A DNA stretch of 64,000 nt, taken from positions 203,884-267,883 of the forward strand of contig NZ_AEUD01000005.1 of NCBI RefSeq assembly GCF_000192435.1. The letters run 5' to 3'. The notes under the pieces are model-generated. The model saw only the letters and a list, made by a program, of their open reading frames with translations. It ran no database searches and was not told where the DNA came from. The position numbers were made by a program, and so were the translations under genes. Positions 8,347 through 18,207 of this stretch are shown here, in pieces. Each line of letters starts with the position of its first letter. Position 1 is the stretch's first letter. This stretch comes from Gordonia neofelifaecis NRRL B-59395 (GTDB taxonomy: Bacteria; Actinomycetota; Actinomycetes; Mycobacteriales; Mycobacteriaceae).

Positions 8347-9120
8347 ATGAGTGGACCGAATCCCACGCCCCCGCAGGATCCTCGACAGAATCCGCAGCAG
8401 TACCCGCAGTACGGCGCGCCTCAGCAGCCGCAGTACGGTGCCCAGCCCCAGCAGTACGGCCAGCCCCCGAATCAGCAGTATGGGCAGCAGTACGGCCAGC
8501 AGCAATCCAATCAGCCCCAGCAGCAGTACGGTCAGGCCCAGTACGGTCAGCAGCAGTACGGCCAGCAACAGTACGGCCAGCAGGGCGGCTACCAGCAGTA
8601 CGGTCAGCAGGGCGGTTACCAGCAGTACGGTCAGCAGTACCCGGGACTGCCGTCGCAGAGCGGACCGGTCGATGGCAAGCTGATCCCATACCTCTGGGCC
8701 ACCGTCGGCGCGGGTGTGCTGGTGCTGATCTCGGCGTTTCTGCCGTGGGTGTCGTACTCCGGTGCGCTCACCAGCGGTTCGGCTTCGGGAACGTCCGACG
8801 GAAAAGACGGCGTCTTCACCCTGATTCTGGCGTTGATCGCCGCCGCATCCGCCGCGGCCACCGTCTACCTGACCGACAAGCAGCCCGTGCTGCCGATGGC
8901 CGCGGGCATCGCGTCGATAGTCGCGGGTGTCATCATCTCGCTCATCTCCATCGCCGACATGTCCGACGTGAGTGACGCCAAGGACAAGCTCGGGATCTAC
9001 GCGCAGTCGGTGGACTTCAGCATCGGCATCGGTCTGTGGCTCACCCTCCTCGGCGGCCTGGTGCTCGTGGGCCTGGGTGTCGTGACGGTCCTGCTGCAGC
9101 GGAAGTCCAAGCAGTCCTGA
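8347..9120 (+). CDS. Membrane protein with N-terminal YGQQ-rich low-complexity region
   Basis: 257 residues. Residues about 15-100 consist almost entirely of Q, Y, G and P in repeated QQYGQ and QQPQYGA units. The remainder has four predicted membrane segments (starting near LIPYLWATVGAG, FTLILALIAAAS, VLPMAAGIASIVAGV and IGLWLTLLGGLVLVG). This architecture is common in actinobacterial membrane proteins of unknown function. ATG 8347 follows GAAAGG at 8330-8335. The low-complexity arm is likely cytoplasmic and disordered; a role in self-association is possible but not shown. The gene converges on hmuV with only 9 bases between stops. Confidence 0.8.
   Translation: MSGPNPTPPQDPRQNPQQYPQYGAPQQPQYGAQPQQYGQPPNQQYGQQYGQQQSNQPQQQYGQAQYGQQQYGQQQYGQQGGYQQYGQQGGYQQYGQQYPGLPSQSGPVDGKLIPYLWATVGAGVLVLISAFLPWVSYSGALTSGSASGTSDGKDGVFTLILALIAAASAAATVYLTDKQPVLPMAAGIASIVAGVIISLISIADMSDVSDAKDKLGIYAQSVDFSIGIGLWLTLLGGLVLVGLGVVTVLLQRKSKQS
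8398..8640 (+). repeat. In-gene tandem repeats encoding QQYGQ units
   Basis: Degenerate short direct repeats built on CAGCAGTACGG, about 15 copies with variable spacing, encode the Gln/Tyr/Gly-rich arm of the membrane protein. Variable spacing and an intact reading frame show this is coding repeat, not a CRISPR array. Confidence 0.85.
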
Positions 9121-9129
9121 CGACGGCGC

Positions 9130-9900
9130 TCACCGTGCGGGTGTGATGATCCGTTCACCCGTCTGCGGGTGGTCCCAGACGAGCACCGGGTGATCGTAGG
9201 TCTCGCTCAACAGTTCGGCGGTCATCACCTCGTCGACCGCGCCGGTCGCGAGCAGCCGGCCGGACTTCATCACGGCGACGCGGTCCGCGTACGCGGCGGT
9301 GAGCGTCAGATCGTGGACCACCAGCACCACCGTGGCACCGGCGGCGGCTCGTCGGCGCAGGATCGTGAGCACTTGTTCGGTGTGACCGATGTCGAGAGCC
9401 GCGGTCGGTTCGTCGAGAAGCATGACCGGCGTGTCCTGCGCCAGCGCGCGAGCCAGTGACACGCGTGCCTGCTGGCCACCGGAGAGGTGAGAGAACGGAC
9501 GGTCGACCAGATCCGACAGGTCGCATTCGGCGATCGCGGCGTCGATCAGGTCCTCCGATCGACGCGCCTGCGGTGTGCGAGTCCAGGGGAAGCGGCCCAT
9601 CTCGACGACCTCCCGGACCGGGAACGGGGTGTCGGCGCGATTCTGCTGAGTCACGAGTGCGCGCGCACGCGCGAGGGTGAGCGAGTCCGCGCGATGGACG
9701 TCGAGGTCGCCGATGCGGACCGTTCCCGAATCCGGGGCACGGAGGCCCGCGACCGCCGACAGCAGAGTCGACTTGCCGCAGCCGTTCGGGCCGACCAGCG
9801 CGAGGATCTGGCCCGGTCGCGCGTCGAGATCGACGCCGTGCACGATCTCCCGATTCCCGAGCCGCACGGTGACGCCGTCTGCAGTCATCCCGGTGCTCAT
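9130..9900 (-). CDS. hmuV: Haem/iron-complex ABC transporter ATP-binding protein
   Basis: 256 residues. Energises import through the HmuU permease. Walker A GPNGCGKST, signature LSGGQQARVSLARAL, Walker B VMLLDEPTAALD and the H-loop VLVVHDL are all intact. The ATG at 9900 is chosen because GAGGAGG lies 5 bases upstream of it; an ATG 21 bases earlier lacks such a site. It is the last gene of the hmuT-hmuU-hmuV operon. FecE-type siderophore ATPases are closely similar, so haem specificity rests on the binding protein. Confidence 0.9.
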   Translation of the reverse strand: MSTGMTADGVTVRLGNREIVHGVDLDARPGQILALVGPNGCGKSTLLSAVAGLRAPDSGTVRIGDLDVHRADSLTLARARALVTQQNRADTPFPVREVVEMGRFPWTRTPQARRSEDLIDAAIAECDLSDLVDRPFSHLSGGQQARVSLARALAQDTPVMLLDEPTAALDIGHTEQVLTILRRRAAAGATVVLVVHDLTLTAAYADRVAVMKSGRLLATGAVDEVMTAELLSETYDHPVLVWDHPQTGERIITPAR

Positions 9901-9928
9901 CCGCGCCTCCTCCGTCGCCATGTCACCG

Positions 9929-10975
9929 TCACCATCTCGCCGCCGCGTTCCGCTGCCGGAGGAGCAGGAAGAAGACCGGTCCGCCGATCAGTGAGGTCAG
10001 CATGCCGAGCGGCAGTTCGCCGCCGGTGAGAGTGCGGGCGGCGAGGTCGGCGGCGGCGATCACCAGGGCACCGCCGAGCGCGCTCGCGGGTAGCAGCAGG
10101 GCGTGTCTGGGGCCGACGAGCAGGCGCATCACGTGCGGGACGATCAAGCCCACGAACATGATGATGCCGGTGAAGGCGACGCCTGCCGCGGTCAGCATCG
10201 CGACGAGCACGATCACTTGCCTGCGCACCGCCTCGACGTTGACGCCCAGTGAGGCCGCCTGCACTTCACCGAGGGCCAGCAGGTCCAGCTTCTTGACGAG
10301 CAGCATTCCGCCCGCGAGACCGGCGATCGCCAGCGGCGCCACGATCTTCACCTGCGTCCACGAGACGTTGCCCGCGAGGGAACCGAGCTGCCAGAACACG
10401 ATCTGCTCACGTGCCGCGGTCGATGCGATGTACGTCAGGTACGCGATGATGCCGAGTGCGAACGCGTTGACCGCGATGCCGGTCAGCACCAGCATGATCG
10501 TCGACGAGGCGCCGTCGCGGATGCTCAGCACATAGACGCCGGCCGTGGTGATCAACCCGAACAGGGCCGCGGCACCGGCCACCGCCCATCCGTTGGTGCC
10601 GGTACCGCCTATGACGATCATCAGGCAGGCGCCGACCGCGGCACCCGAGGAGACGCCGATGATGCCGGGTTCGGCGAGGGGATTCGCGAGCACGCCCTGC
10701 AGGAGACAGCCCGCCGTGCCCAACGCGACCCCGACGAGCAGGCCGAGCAGGATGCGCGGGAAGCGCGAGACCCAGAGGGCGCTCTCGCCTTGCGGATGCG
10801 ACGGCAGGGGACCGAGATCCAGGTGCCAGTGGTGGGCGATCGAACCGAGGACCTCGAGCGGCGGGATGTCGACCTGACCGGTGCCTGCGGAGATCACCAC
10901 GACGACAGCCAGCAGGACGAGGGTTCCCGCCATCACCCACAGTGCGCGTCCGCGCAGCCGCAGGCCGCTACGCAT
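9929..10975 (-). CDS. hmuU: FecCD/HmuU-type ABC transporter permease
   Basis: 348 residues with about ten hydrophobic segments. The family motif [19 protein letters not shown] is followed by [14 protein letters not shown] and [11 protein letters not shown]. The C-terminal [25 protein letters not shown] is typical of FecCD permeases. It forms a homodimeric channel with HmuV. Its start overlaps the hmuT stop by 8 bases, implying translational coupling. Confidence 0.92.
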   Translation of the reverse strand: MRSGLRLRGRALWVMAGTLVLLAVVVVISAGTGQVDIPPLEVLGSIAHHWHLDLGPLPSHPQGESALWVSRFPRILLGLLVGVALGTAGCLLQGVLANPLAEPGIIGVSSGAAVGACLMIVIGGTGTNGWAVAGAAALFGLITTAGVYVLSIRDGASSTIMLVLTGIAVNAFALGIIAYLTYIASTAAREQIVFWQLGSLAGNVSWTQVKIVAPLAIAGLAGGMLLVKKLDLLALGEVQAASLGVNVEAVRRQVIVLVAMLTAAGVAFTGIIMFVGLIVPHVMRLLVGPRHALLLPASALGGALVIAAADLAARTLTGGELPLGMLTSLIGGPVFFLLLRQRNAAARW

Positions 10976-11969
10976 AGATCGCCTTCGCCAGCGCGCCGAG
11001 GACCAGACCGGTGTCCGGGCCGAACATCAGGATCTGCGTCTCGTCCATCTCGACGATGCGGCGGTTGCGCCCGGCGGACGTGTCGGCGACGGCCGGGAGC
11101 GCGAGCACCTTCTCCATGCCGCCCACCGATTCCGCGCCCTGCGTCATCACCAGGATCACCTCGGGATCGGCGCGGATCATCGACTCCGCGCTCACCTGGG
11201 TGAAGGGCGATGTCAGACCGGCCTCGGTACCCGCGTCCGTGCCGCCGAGGGCGGCGATCAGATCGTCGGCCCCGGAGCGCGGCCCGGCGAGCAGGATCAG
11301 GTGCTCCCCGCGGATGTACAGGAAGCCGATCGTCGGGTCGCCGGACGGCTTCGGCACCGATCGGCGGGCGTCGTCGATCTGCTTCTCCGTGCGCGCGACG
11401 AGTGCCTCGCCCGCGGCGGGGACACCGAGAGCATCCGCGACGCCTCGGATCAGGTCGGGTGTGCCGGCGATGGACCGTTGCCCGGTGAAGACCGCGACGC
11501 GGATCCCCGCGGCGCGGATCTGGTCGACCGCCCCGGCGGGCGTGGCATCGTCGGTGACGAGGACGATCGTCGGATTCTGTGCGAGGACTCGTTCGGGATT
11601 GATCGCGTGCCCGGTGTCGGTCACATACGGCAGCGGCGAGGCGGAGGGAAAGGTGGTGGAGCGGTCACGACCCACGACATGGGGCCCGAGGCCGAGGGCG
11701 AAGACGATGCTGCCGAGGGTGCCGTTGCGATCGAGCGCGACGATTCGCTCGGCCCCCGCACCGGGCGTCAGACCGGGGGAGACCGGGACGACGTCCGGGT
11801 TCGGCAGCGTCGCGGTGGTCGGACCCGAGCGCAGCGTCGCGTGTGCGGCGGCGGCGGTGGCGCCGGTGTCGATGGGCTCGGTGGTGCACCCGGAGAGCAA
11901 GAGTCCGGCGACCAGGACGAGAACCCAGACAGCGGTGACCGAGGCCGCGGACCGGGAGGGAGTCGTCAC
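10968..11969 (-). CDS. hmuT: Haem-binding lipoprotein HmuT-like
   Basis: 333 residues. Substrate-binding component of the uptake system, lipid-anchored after the LLLSGC lipobox. The segment [16 protein letters not shown] followed by [11 protein letters not shown] resembles haem-binding HmuT proteins; the His of TGHAIN and a Tyr in GFLYIRG are candidate haem ligands. The GTG at 11969 is preceded by AAGGCGG at 6 bases; a longer frame starting at 12008 would begin inside the iron box. Iron-dependent repression by an IdeR/DtxR-type regulator is likely. A siderophore ligand remains possible. Confidence 0.88.
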   Translation of the reverse strand: MTTPSRSAASVTAVWVLVLVAGLLLSGCTTEPIDTGATAAAAHATLRSGPTTATLPNPDVVPVSPGLTPGAGAERIVALDRNGTLGSIVFALGLGPHVVGRDRSTTFPSASPLPYVTDTGHAINPERVLAQNPTIVLVTDDATPAGAVDQIRAAGIRVAVFTGQRSIAGTPDLIRGVADALGVPAAGEALVARTEKQIDDARRSVPKPSGDPTIGFLYIRGEHLILLAGPRSGADDLIAALGGTDAGTEAGLTSPFTQVSAESMIRADPEVILVMTQGAESVGGMEKVLALPAVADTSAGRNRRIVEMDETQILMFGPDTGLVLGALAKAIYA

Positions 11970-11999
11970 CTGAATCCGCCTTGTCGTGCTCGCAGTTCT

Positions 12000-12015
12000 G
12001 TTAGGCACACCTTAC
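12000..12015 (-). promoter_or_regulatory. IdeR/DtxR-type iron box upstream of hmuT
   Basis: On the minus strand the site reads GTAAGGTGTGCCTAAC, close to the DtxR/IdeR palindrome core TTAGG..GCCTAA. It sits about 30 bases before the hmuT start and about 50 bases before divergent map. It predicts repression of hmuTUV in iron-replete cells. Confidence 0.75.
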
Positions 12016-12052
12016 TGCCCGATCGGATGCCGATGCACATCGGTGCCATCCG

Positions 12053-12058
12053 TAGAAT
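12053..12058 (+). promoter_or_regulatory. Leaderless -10 element TAGAAT of map
   Basis: TAGAAT ends 7 bases before ATG 12066. The spacing puts the start point on the A of the start codon, so map mRNA is probably leaderless. Confidence 0.7.
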
Positions 12059-12065
12059 CACGTCC

Positions 12066-12932
12066 ATGACAGTTCGCGCACCTCTCGTCCCCGGCGTCGT
12101 CGCGCCGACACTGCCCGTCCCCGATTCGATCGCCCGCCCGGAGTACGCGTGGAAGAACTCGGTGAACGAAGGCCACGAACCCTGGGTGCAGACCCCCGAG
12201 ACGATCGAGAAGATGCGGATCGCGGGAAGGATCGCGGCGAATGCGCTTGCGGAAGCGGGTCGAGCTGTCGCTCCCGGTGTCACCACCGCGGAACTCGATC
12301 GGATCGCACACGAGTACATGGTCGACCATGGCGCCTACCCGTCGACGCTCGGCTACAAGGGCTTCCCGAAGTCGTGCTGCACGTCGCTGAACGAGGTGAT
12401 CTGCCACGGGATTCCGGACTCCACGGTGATCGAGGACGGTGACATCGTCAACATCGACGTGACCGCGTACATCGACGGGGTGCACGGCGACACCAATGCG
12501 ACGTTCCTGGCCGGCGACGTCTCGCAGGAGGCCCGCGACCTGGTGGAGCGGACCCGCATCGCCACCGAGCGGGCGATCAAGGCCGTGAAGCCGGGACGCG
12601 AGCTGAACGTCGTCGGACGGGTCATCGAGGCCTACGCCAACCGATTCGGGTACACCGTGGTCCGCGACTTCACCGGGCACGGGATCGGCGAGACCTTCCA
12701 CAACGGACTGGTGGTCCTGCACTACGACCAGCCCAGCGTCGACACCGTGCTCGAACCCGGCATGGTCTTCACCATCGAACCGATGATCAACCTCGGCGGA
12801 CTGCCCTGGGAGATGTGGGACGACGGCTGGACCGTCGTCACCGTCGACCGCAAGTGGACTGCCCAGTTCGAGCACACCCTGGTCGTCACCGAGAGCGGAG
12901 CCGAGATCCTCACGCTGCCCGATGCGGACTGA
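12066..12932 (+). CDS. map: Methionine aminopeptidase type I with N-terminal extension
   Basis: 288 residues. Removes initiator Met from nascent proteins. The metal ligands are visible in order: [18 protein letters not shown] (two Asp), the [11 protein letters not shown] His, MVFTIEPM (Glu) and [10 protein letters not shown] (Glu). The 40-residue N-terminal extension with a [13 protein letters not shown] lead is typical of the second (MapB-like) mycobacterial enzyme. Transcribed divergently from the iron-regulated hmuT. Confidence 0.96.
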   Translation: MTVRAPLVPGVVAPTLPVPDSIARPEYAWKNSVNEGHEPWVQTPETIEKMRIAGRIAANALAEAGRAVAPGVTTAELDRIAHEYMVDHGAYPSTLGYKGFPKSCCTSLNEVICHGIPDSTVIEDGDIVNIDVTAYIDGVHGDTNATFLAGDVSQEARDLVERTRIATERAIKAVKPGRELNVVGRVIEAYANRFGYTVVRDFTGHGIGETFHNGLVVLHYDQPSVDTVLEPGMVFTIEPMINLGGLPWEMWDDGWTVVTVDRKWTAQFEHTLVVTESGAEILTLPDAD

Positions 12933-12968
12933 GGTGCCGTCGCATCGAGACTCTCGCCGGGCCCGACG

Positions 12969-14516
12969 ATGAGTGGGGCGCTCCTGGTCGGCGGAACGAC
13001 CAGCGACGCCGGGAAGAGCCTGATCGTCGCCGGCCTGTGCCGGGCGCTGGCCCGCGACGGTGTCCGCGTCGCACCGTTCAAGGCGCAGAACATGTCGAAC
13101 AACTCGGCGGTCACCCTCGACGGCGGCGAGATCGGCCGGGCCCAGGCCTTGCAGGCGCGAGCGTGCGGACTCGAACCCGACACCCGATTCAACCCGGTGC
13201 TGCTCAAGCCCGGCGGTGACCGCCGCTCGCACGTCGTGGTCCGCGGCCGCACGGTCGGCGAGGTCGGGGCGGTCGACTACCAGCAGTGGCGGTCGGCGCT
13301 CTCGGGCATCGTGGCCGACGAGCTGGCCTCGCTCCGCCGCGATTTCGACGTGGTGATCTGCGAGGGCGCCGGCTCGATCGCCGAGATCAACCTGCGCGCC
13401 ACCGACATCGCGAACATGGGTCTCGCGCGCGCGGCGAACATCCCGGTGGTCGTGGTCACCGACATCGATCGCGGCGGATCGCTGGCCCACCTCTTCGGCA
13501 CGACCGCCGTGCTCGACGCCGACGACCAGGCGCTCGTCGCCGGCTACATCGTCAACAAGTTCCGCGGCGATCCGTCGATCCTGGCGCCCGGACTCGAGAT
13601 GGTGCGTGAACGCACCGGACGACCGACGCTCGGGGTGATCCCGTACACCGACGGACTCTGGATCGACGCCGAGGACTCGCTCGCGGCACCGGTCGGCCGG
13701 CGAGTCGGTGGGCCGCGGCCGCCGTCGACCGGACGTCGCAGGCTGACCGTGGCGGCGATCCGTCTGCCGCGTGTGTCCAACAGCACGGACGTGGAGGCGC
13801 TGGCCTGCGAACCGGGCGTCGACGTGACCTGGGTCGACGATGCCACCGCCGTCCGCGGCGCCGATCTCGTCGTGCTTCCGGGCACTCGCGCGACGGTCAG
13901 CGATCTCGCATGGTTGCGGGATCGCGGCCTCGCCGAGGCGCTGATCGAGCGCGCGGCGCGCGGCGGCCCGATCCTGGCGATCTGCGGTGGATTCCAGATG
14001 CTGTGCCGGCGCATCGTCGACGACGTGGAGTCCGCCGCGGGGGAGACGGCAGGGCTCGGACTGCTCGACGTCGACGTCGAGTTCGCCCCGGAGAAGACGC
14101 TCCGCGAGTTCGACGGGCACGCCTACGACGTACCGGTGCGGGGATACGAGATCCACCACGGACGCGTGGTCCGCAGTGCGGAGGAGCCGTGGCTGCGCGA
14201 CCACCGGACCGGTCCGGAGGGCGCACGACGCGGTGCGGTCTTCGGAACGCACTGTCACGGGGCGCTGGAGAGTGACGCCTTCCGGCGGACCTACCTGCGC
14301 GAGGCCGCGCGCCTCGCTGGGGTCGTCGGGTTCGAGCCGGACCCGGCGATGAGTGTCGCGGATGTCCGTCTCGCGCAGCTCGACCTGATGGCGGATCTGG
14401 TGACCGAGCATCTCGACATGCCGAGTATCCACGGGTTGATCGCCGACGGCCCCGGCCGGCTCCCGACCGTCATATCCTGGCTTGGTGACCACCTCGAGAC
14501 TGACCGTAGAGCATGA
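12969..14516 (+). CDS. cobQ: Cobyric acid synthase
   Basis: 515 residues. Amidates four side chains of adenosylcobyrinic a,c-diamide using glutamine and ATP. The N-terminal ATP-binding domain opens [12 protein letters not shown] and contains [13 protein letters not shown], both diagnostic for CobQ. The C-terminal class I glutamine amidotransferase has the nucleophile Cys339 in [11 protein letters not shown] and the catalytic His in [14 protein letters not shown] 12969 follows map by 36 bases. Its 3' end overlaps the promoter and start of the next hydrolase by about 32 bases. cobO and cobB lie 7 kb downstream, not in the same transcript. Confidence 0.95.
   Translation: MSGALLVGGTTSDAGKSLIVAGLCRALARDGVRVAPFKAQNMSNNSAVTLDGGEIGRAQALQARACGLEPDTRFNPVLLKPGGDRRSHVVVRGRTVGEVGAVDYQQWRSALSGIVADELASLRRDFDVVICEGAGSIAEINLRATDIANMGLARAANIPVVVVTDIDRGGSLAHLFGTTAVLDADDQALVAGYIVNKFRGDPSILAPGLEMVRERTGRPTLGVIPYTDGLWIDAEDSLAAPVGRRVGGPRPPSTGRRRLTVAAIRLPRVSNSTDVEALACEPGVDVTWVDDATAVRGADLVVLPGTRATVSDLAWLRDRGLAEALIERAARGGPILAICGGFQMLCRRIVDDVESAAGETAGLGLLDVDVEFAPEKTLREFDGHAYDVPVRGYEIHHGRVVRSAEEPWLRDHRTGPEGARRGAVFGTHCHGALESDAFRRTYLREAARLAGVVGFEPDPAMSVADVRLAQLDLMADLVTEHLDMPSIHGLIADGPGRLPTVISWLGDHLETDRRA
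14473..14478 (+). promoter_or_regulatory. Leaderless -10 element TATCCT inside cobQ
   Basis: TATCCT lies in the last codons of cobQ and ends 6 bases before GTG 14485. It supports GTG 14485 over the adjacent TTG 14482 as the start of the hydrolase. Confidence 0.55.
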
Positions 14517-15312
14517 CGGACTCTCCTTCTCCGTCGAAGAGAGCGGACCCGCGCGCGGCCCCTGGGTGGTTCTCCTGCACGGGTTCCCGGTGAACTCGCA
14601 GTGCTACGACGACGTCGTGCCGCGCGTCCATGAGGCCGGCCTGCGGACCCTGCGCATCGACCAGCGCGGCTACAGCCCCGGTGCCCGCCCGGACGGCGTC
14701 GACGAGTACCGGCTCGACAAGCTCGTCGGCGACGTGATCGGCATCCTCGATCACCTCAACATCTCGTACTCGATGGTGGTCGGGCACGACTGGGGCGGCA
14801 TCGTCGCCTGGCATCTGGCGGCCAAGTACCCGGACCGGTTCACCGGGCTGGTGGCGGCGAGCACCGGGCATCCGTCGGCGATGCGCGATGCGCTCATGGC
14901 GGGCAGCGATCAGCGCAATCGGTCGGCCTACATCAAGGACTTCATCGCCGACGGCGCCGAGGAGAAGCTGAGCGGACGCGACGGCGTGCTGCTCCGGCGG
15001 GCGGGTGTGACCGCGGCCGAACTCGAGCCGATCCTGCAGCCGGGCGCCCTGACCGGACCGCTCAACTGGTACCGGGCCAATTTCTCCGGCGACATCGCCG
15101 CCGCACTCGCGTGCCCGCCGGTGGAGATTCCGACCACGATGGTGTGGAGCGACGGCGACGCGGCGCTCGGCCGCGAGCAGGCCGAGTTCAGCGGCCGTTA
15201 CGTGTACTCCGACTTCCGCTTCTCCGAACTGCACGGTGTCGACCACTGGATTCCGGAGAACGCCGCGGCCGCGCTGGCCAGCGAGATCTCGCTGCGGTCG
15301 TCGCGGTTCTGA
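14485..15312 (+). CDS. Alpha/beta hydrolase, epoxide-hydrolase-like
   Basis: 275 residues. Oxyanion motif HGFPVNS, nucleophile elbow GHDWGG (Asp nucleophile) and catalytic His in GVDHWIPE give the haloalkane dehalogenase/epoxide hydrolase signature. An Asp nucleophile argues against a lipase or esterase. The physiological substrate is unknown. Start choice follows the leaderless TATCCT promoter. Convergent with the small gene at 15334-15615. Confidence 0.85.
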   Translation: MTTSRLTVEHDGLSFSVEESGPARGPWVVLLHGFPVNSQCYDDVVPRVHEAGLRTLRIDQRGYSPGARPDGVDEYRLDKLVGDVIGILDHLNISYSMVVGHDWGGIVAWHLAAKYPDRFTGLVAASTGHPSAMRDALMAGSDQRNRSAYIKDFIADGAEEKLSGRDGVLLRRAGVTAAELEPILQPGALTGPLNWYRANFSGDIAAALACPPVEIPTTMVWSDGDAALGREQAEFSGRYVYSDFRFSELHGVDHWIPENAAAALASEISLRSSRF

Positions 15313-15333
15313 CGCGCGCGGTGCGCGGCCGGG

Positions 15334-15615
15334 TCACCGTCGTTCGAGTCTCGCGACGAGCTCCTCGACGGCGACCCGGCCCGCGTCGTCGACCGTCAGG
15401 CTCATGATCGACGACATCGCGAGGAGCACGTCGTACTCGCGTGGCGAGCGCGGCTTCCCGAAGAGGGAGGTCTTCTCCTTGATCCGGACCTCGCGGTAGG
15501 TCGACACCGGATTGCGGGCCGTCTCCTGCTTGCCCGCGTGCTTGAACTTGGCGACGGTCGCACCGTCGTAGACGATGGATTCGCCATTCGCGCCCTGGAT
15601 CTCGATGCCGGTCAT
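15334..15615 (-). CDS. Small conserved protein, weak resemblance to DUF4429
   Basis: 93 residues, no membrane segment. The N-terminus IEIQGANGESIVYDGATVAKFKH resembles the start of DUF4429 proteins (a GxNGxxxFDGxxV pattern), followed by a basic stretch and an acidic/hydrophobic tail. The assignment is weak. TACTGT (complement of 15622-15627) ends 6 bases before ATG 15615, so it has its own leaderless promoter just past the mtr stop. Function is not known to me. Confidence 0.6.
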   Translation of the reverse strand: MTGIEIQGANGESIVYDGATVAKFKHAGKQETARNPVSTYREVRIKEKTSLFGKPRSPREYDVLLAMSSIMSLTVDDAGRVAVEELVARLERR

Positions 15616-15634
15616 CCGGTTACAGTAGACCGAA

Positions 15635-17032
15635 TCAGGCCAGGTCGAGACCCAGAAGCGCGTTCTCGAGCACCTCGGGCATCGCCGGGTGGATCCAGTA
15701 CTGGCCGCGTGCCATCTCGCGGGCGGTGAGGCCGAAGCTCATCGCCTGGATCACCGGCTGGACGACCGTCGAGGCCTGCGGGCCGATGAGATGGGCGCCG
15801 AGGAGTTCACCGGTGTCGCGGTCGGCGATGAGCTTGCAGAAGCCGGTGGTGTCCTCCATCGCCCACCCGTAGGCCACATCGCCGTAGTTCTGGATCTTGA
15901 CCGTGATGTCGCGTCCGGTGGCGCGTGCCTCCGCTTCGGTGAGCCCCACCGTCGCGACCTGCGGGTCGGTGAACACCGCGGCCGGGACGTAGCGGTGGTC
16001 GAACGACCGCAGATCCTCGGAATGCCAGCCGAGCAGCAGGTTCTCCTGAACCACGCGCTGCTCGTGATTGGCGACGTGCTTGAGCTGGTACGGGGAACTG
16101 ACGTCGCCGAGCGCCCAGACCTCCGGCGCCGGGGTGCGACCGTGCGCGTCGACGGGCACGCGGCCGTCGTCGGTGAGCGCGATCCCGATCGAGTCCAGAC
16201 TCAGGCGGTCGCCGTTCGGCACCCGTCCGGTCGCGACCAGCAGGGCGTCGGTGTCGAGATGCGAGCCGTCGGCGAAACTCAGCCGCACGCCGTCGCCGAG
16301 TTCGACGGCACCGGCGAGGTCGGTCGCGAGACGGACGTTCCACTGCGTCTGAGCGACTTCGGTGAACCGCGCGCTGAGGTCGTCGTCGAGCTTGCGCAGC
16401 AGTCGCGCGCTCCGGGCGATCACGGTGACGTCCACGCCCAGCGACGAGAAGACGTGCGCGAACTCGGCGGCGATGTATCCGCTGCCGACGATCGCCATGC
16501 GGGCAGGCAGCGCCGGCAGCCGCATCACGTCGCTGTTCGTGTAGAAGCGGACGCCGGAATCGGCGATCACGTCCGGAACCTGCGATCGGGAACCGGCGGC
16601 GACGACCACCTTCCGCGCCAGCACCAGATCATCGTCGGCGGTCACCAGGCGGTAGCGGCCGGAGTCGTCGTCGCGGCCGTCGAAGCGGACGTGACTGGAG
16701 TAGACGGTGATGTTCTCGCACCGGTCGACGCGGTACTCCTTACCGCCGGCCGAGATCGGATCGATCCGGCCGAAGACGCGGTCGACGATCGCCGGCCAGT
16801 CCACCGAGTCGACGGTCGCGGCGACGCCGTAGCGCTCGGCCGAACGGATCGTGTCGGCGACGTCGGCGGCGTAGACGAACATCTTCGTCGGAATGCAGCC
16901 GACGTTGAGGCAGGTGCCGCCGTACACGCCCTCTTCGAAGATCGCGATGCTCACATCGTCGAATCGCTCGTCGGGAATGGAGTTGCCGCTGCCCGAACCG
17001 ATGATCGCGAGGTCGACTTGCTGGGTACCCAC
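15635..17032 (-). CDS. mtr: Mycothione reductase
   Basis: 465 residues. FAD-dependent disulfide reductase that keeps mycothiol, the actinobacterial low-molecular-weight thiol, reduced with NADPH. The FAD loop GSGSGN at 12-17, redox-active pair Cys41 and Cys46 in [17 protein letters not shown](P)H loop [13 protein letters not shown] and the C-terminal His/Glu dyad in [12 protein letters not shown] are present. The gap before the Cys pair is shorter than in lipoamide dehydrogenases, as is typical for Mtr. GTG 17032 overlaps the upstream hydrolase stop by one base, so the two are coupled. Confidence 0.94.
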   Translation of the reverse strand: MGTQQVDLAIIGSGSGNSIPDERFDDVSIAIFEEGVYGGTCLNVGCIPTKMFVYAADVADTIRSAERYGVAATVDSVDWPAIVDRVFGRIDPISAGGKEYRVDRCENITVYSSHVRFDGRDDDSGRYRLVTADDDLVLARKVVVAAGSRSQVPDVIADSGVRFYTNSDVMRLPALPARMAIVGSGYIAAEFAHVFSSLGVDVTVIARSARLLRKLDDDLSARFTEVAQTQWNVRLATDLAGAVELGDGVRLSFADGSHLDTDALLVATGRVPNGDRLSLDSIGIALTDDGRVPVDAHGRTPAPEVWALGDVSSPYQLKHVANHEQRVVQENLLLGWHSEDLRSFDHRYVPAAVFTDPQVATVGLTEAEARATGRDITVKIQNYGDVAYGWAMEDTTGFCKLIADRDTGELLGAHLIGPQASTVVQPVIQAMSFGLTAREMARGQYWIHPAMPEVLENALLGLDLA

Positions 17033-18060
17033 TACTGCTGCGCTCCTTCGCCGAACACGGCGTTCAGCCACGTCTGGACCTCGTCGTAGGCGGTGCGGCG
17101 AGGTTTCTCGAGGGACAGGAAGACGTCGTGGCGTGCGTCGGGGACGGCGACCGCCCACACTCGACGGCCGATGACGCCGGACCACTGGGCGATCTGCTTG
17201 ACGTCGAGCACACAGTCCGCGGTGTCGACGGCGGGGTGGTAGGCCCCCTTGAAGCGGGACTTGTCCGACCGCAGGACGAGCGCAGGCACCCCGATGTCCA
17301 GGCCGCGATGGAGCAGGCGCTGACCGGCACGGACCGCCGACAGCCACCCGAACGTGACCGGGAAGCCACCCAGCGGCTTGCGGCGCAGGTCGTAGGTCCA
17401 TTCGCCGTGCGCGTCGACGTGCAGGCTCTCGCCGTAGGCGCCGGACAGTTCGCGCGGCAGTTCGGTCTTGGCGCGCGCCTTGCCGATGCCTTTGATCAGC
17501 AGCCCGACGGCGTCGGTGCGGAGCACCGCTTCGCCCTGGAGGTCGAGCCAGGGGCTGTTGAGAACCAGTCCCTTGATGCGCCGATGGCGGGTGGGGTCGG
17601 TGCGGCGCAGCCGGTCGAGCCAGAGCGGAGCGATCAGTCCGCCGGTGGAATGGGCCGCGACGATCACCGAGGCGCCGTCCGCTCCGGTGTCGCCGGTGGT
17701 CTCCTCGGTGACGATGTCGAGTGCGGCGTTCAGCTCGGCGTCGTAGAACTCGAGGTCGGTGGTGAAGTGGGGCTGCTGTCCGTCCAGCAACGACCGCCCG
17801 CATTTGCGGAGATCGAGGGCGTAGAAGGCGTAGCCGCGATCATGGAAGAACTCCGCCAGCTCCTCCTGGAAGAAGTAGTCGGTGAAGCCGTGGACGTACA
17901 GCACCGCGCCCGCGGTCGCCGGTGCGGAACCCGCCTGCCGAACCAGGGTGGCCTCGATGGCGCCTTCGCCGTCCGGATCGTCGCCGAGCGGGATGGTGAG
18001 CACTTCGTATCGGTCGAGGAGTTCATCGGGACGCCACTGGCGGCTTCTGACGGTGGTCAC
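17032..18060 (-). CDS. Alpha/beta hydrolase (serine, lysophospholipase-like)
   Basis: 342 residues. Oxyanion/opening motif [10 protein letters not shown], nucleophile Ser in AAHSTGG, catalytic His probably in PDARHDVF near the C-terminus. It belongs to the serine aminopeptidase/monoacylglycerol lipase-like group. It precedes mtr with a 1-base overlap, an arrangement also seen in mycobacteria. GTG 18060 is chosen because a leaderless TAAGCT promoter lies 7 bases upstream. The substrate is unknown; coupling to mtr hints at a thiol or lipid stress role but does not show it. Confidence 0.8.
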   Translation of the reverse strand: MTTVRSRQWRPDELLDRYEVLTIPLGDDPDGEGAIEATLVRQAGSAPATAGAVLYVHGFTDYFFQEELAEFFHDRGYAFYALDLRKCGRSLLDGQQPHFTTDLEFYDAELNAALDIVTEETTGDTGADGASVIVAAHSTGGLIAPLWLDRLRRTDPTRHRRIKGLVLNSPWLDLQGEAVLRTDAVGLLIKGIGKARAKTELPRELSGAYGESLHVDAHGEWTYDLRRKPLGGFPVTFGWLSAVRAGQRLLHRGLDIGVPALVLRSDKSRFKGAYHPAVDTADCVLDVKQIAQWSGVIGRRVWAVAVPDARHDVFLSLEKPRRTAYDEVQTWLNAVFGEGAQQ

Positions 18061-18067
18061 GCCGACC

Positions 18068-18073
18068 AGCTTA
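18068..18073 (-). promoter_or_regulatory. Leaderless -10 element TAAGCT for hydrolase-mtr
   Basis: On the minus strand TAAGCT ends 7 bases before GTG 18060. It is the likely promoter of the hydrolase-mtr pair. Confidence 0.65.
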
Positions 18074-18207
18074 GGCGGCGGCACGGTGGCACCGGGTGTC
18101 GCACACCCCACACTTGCGCGAACCGATGCTGTCTCTGACAGGACAATGGGGAACAATGATCCGCGAAACAGGTCGTGAATGCCCTATGGGTGGAGGAGTG
18201 CAGCAGC

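Noticed and set aside
8398-8640. Short regular repeats that could suggest a CRISPR array
   Set aside because: Units are too short, spacing is irregular and the frame is open, encoding a Gln/Tyr/Gly-rich arm.
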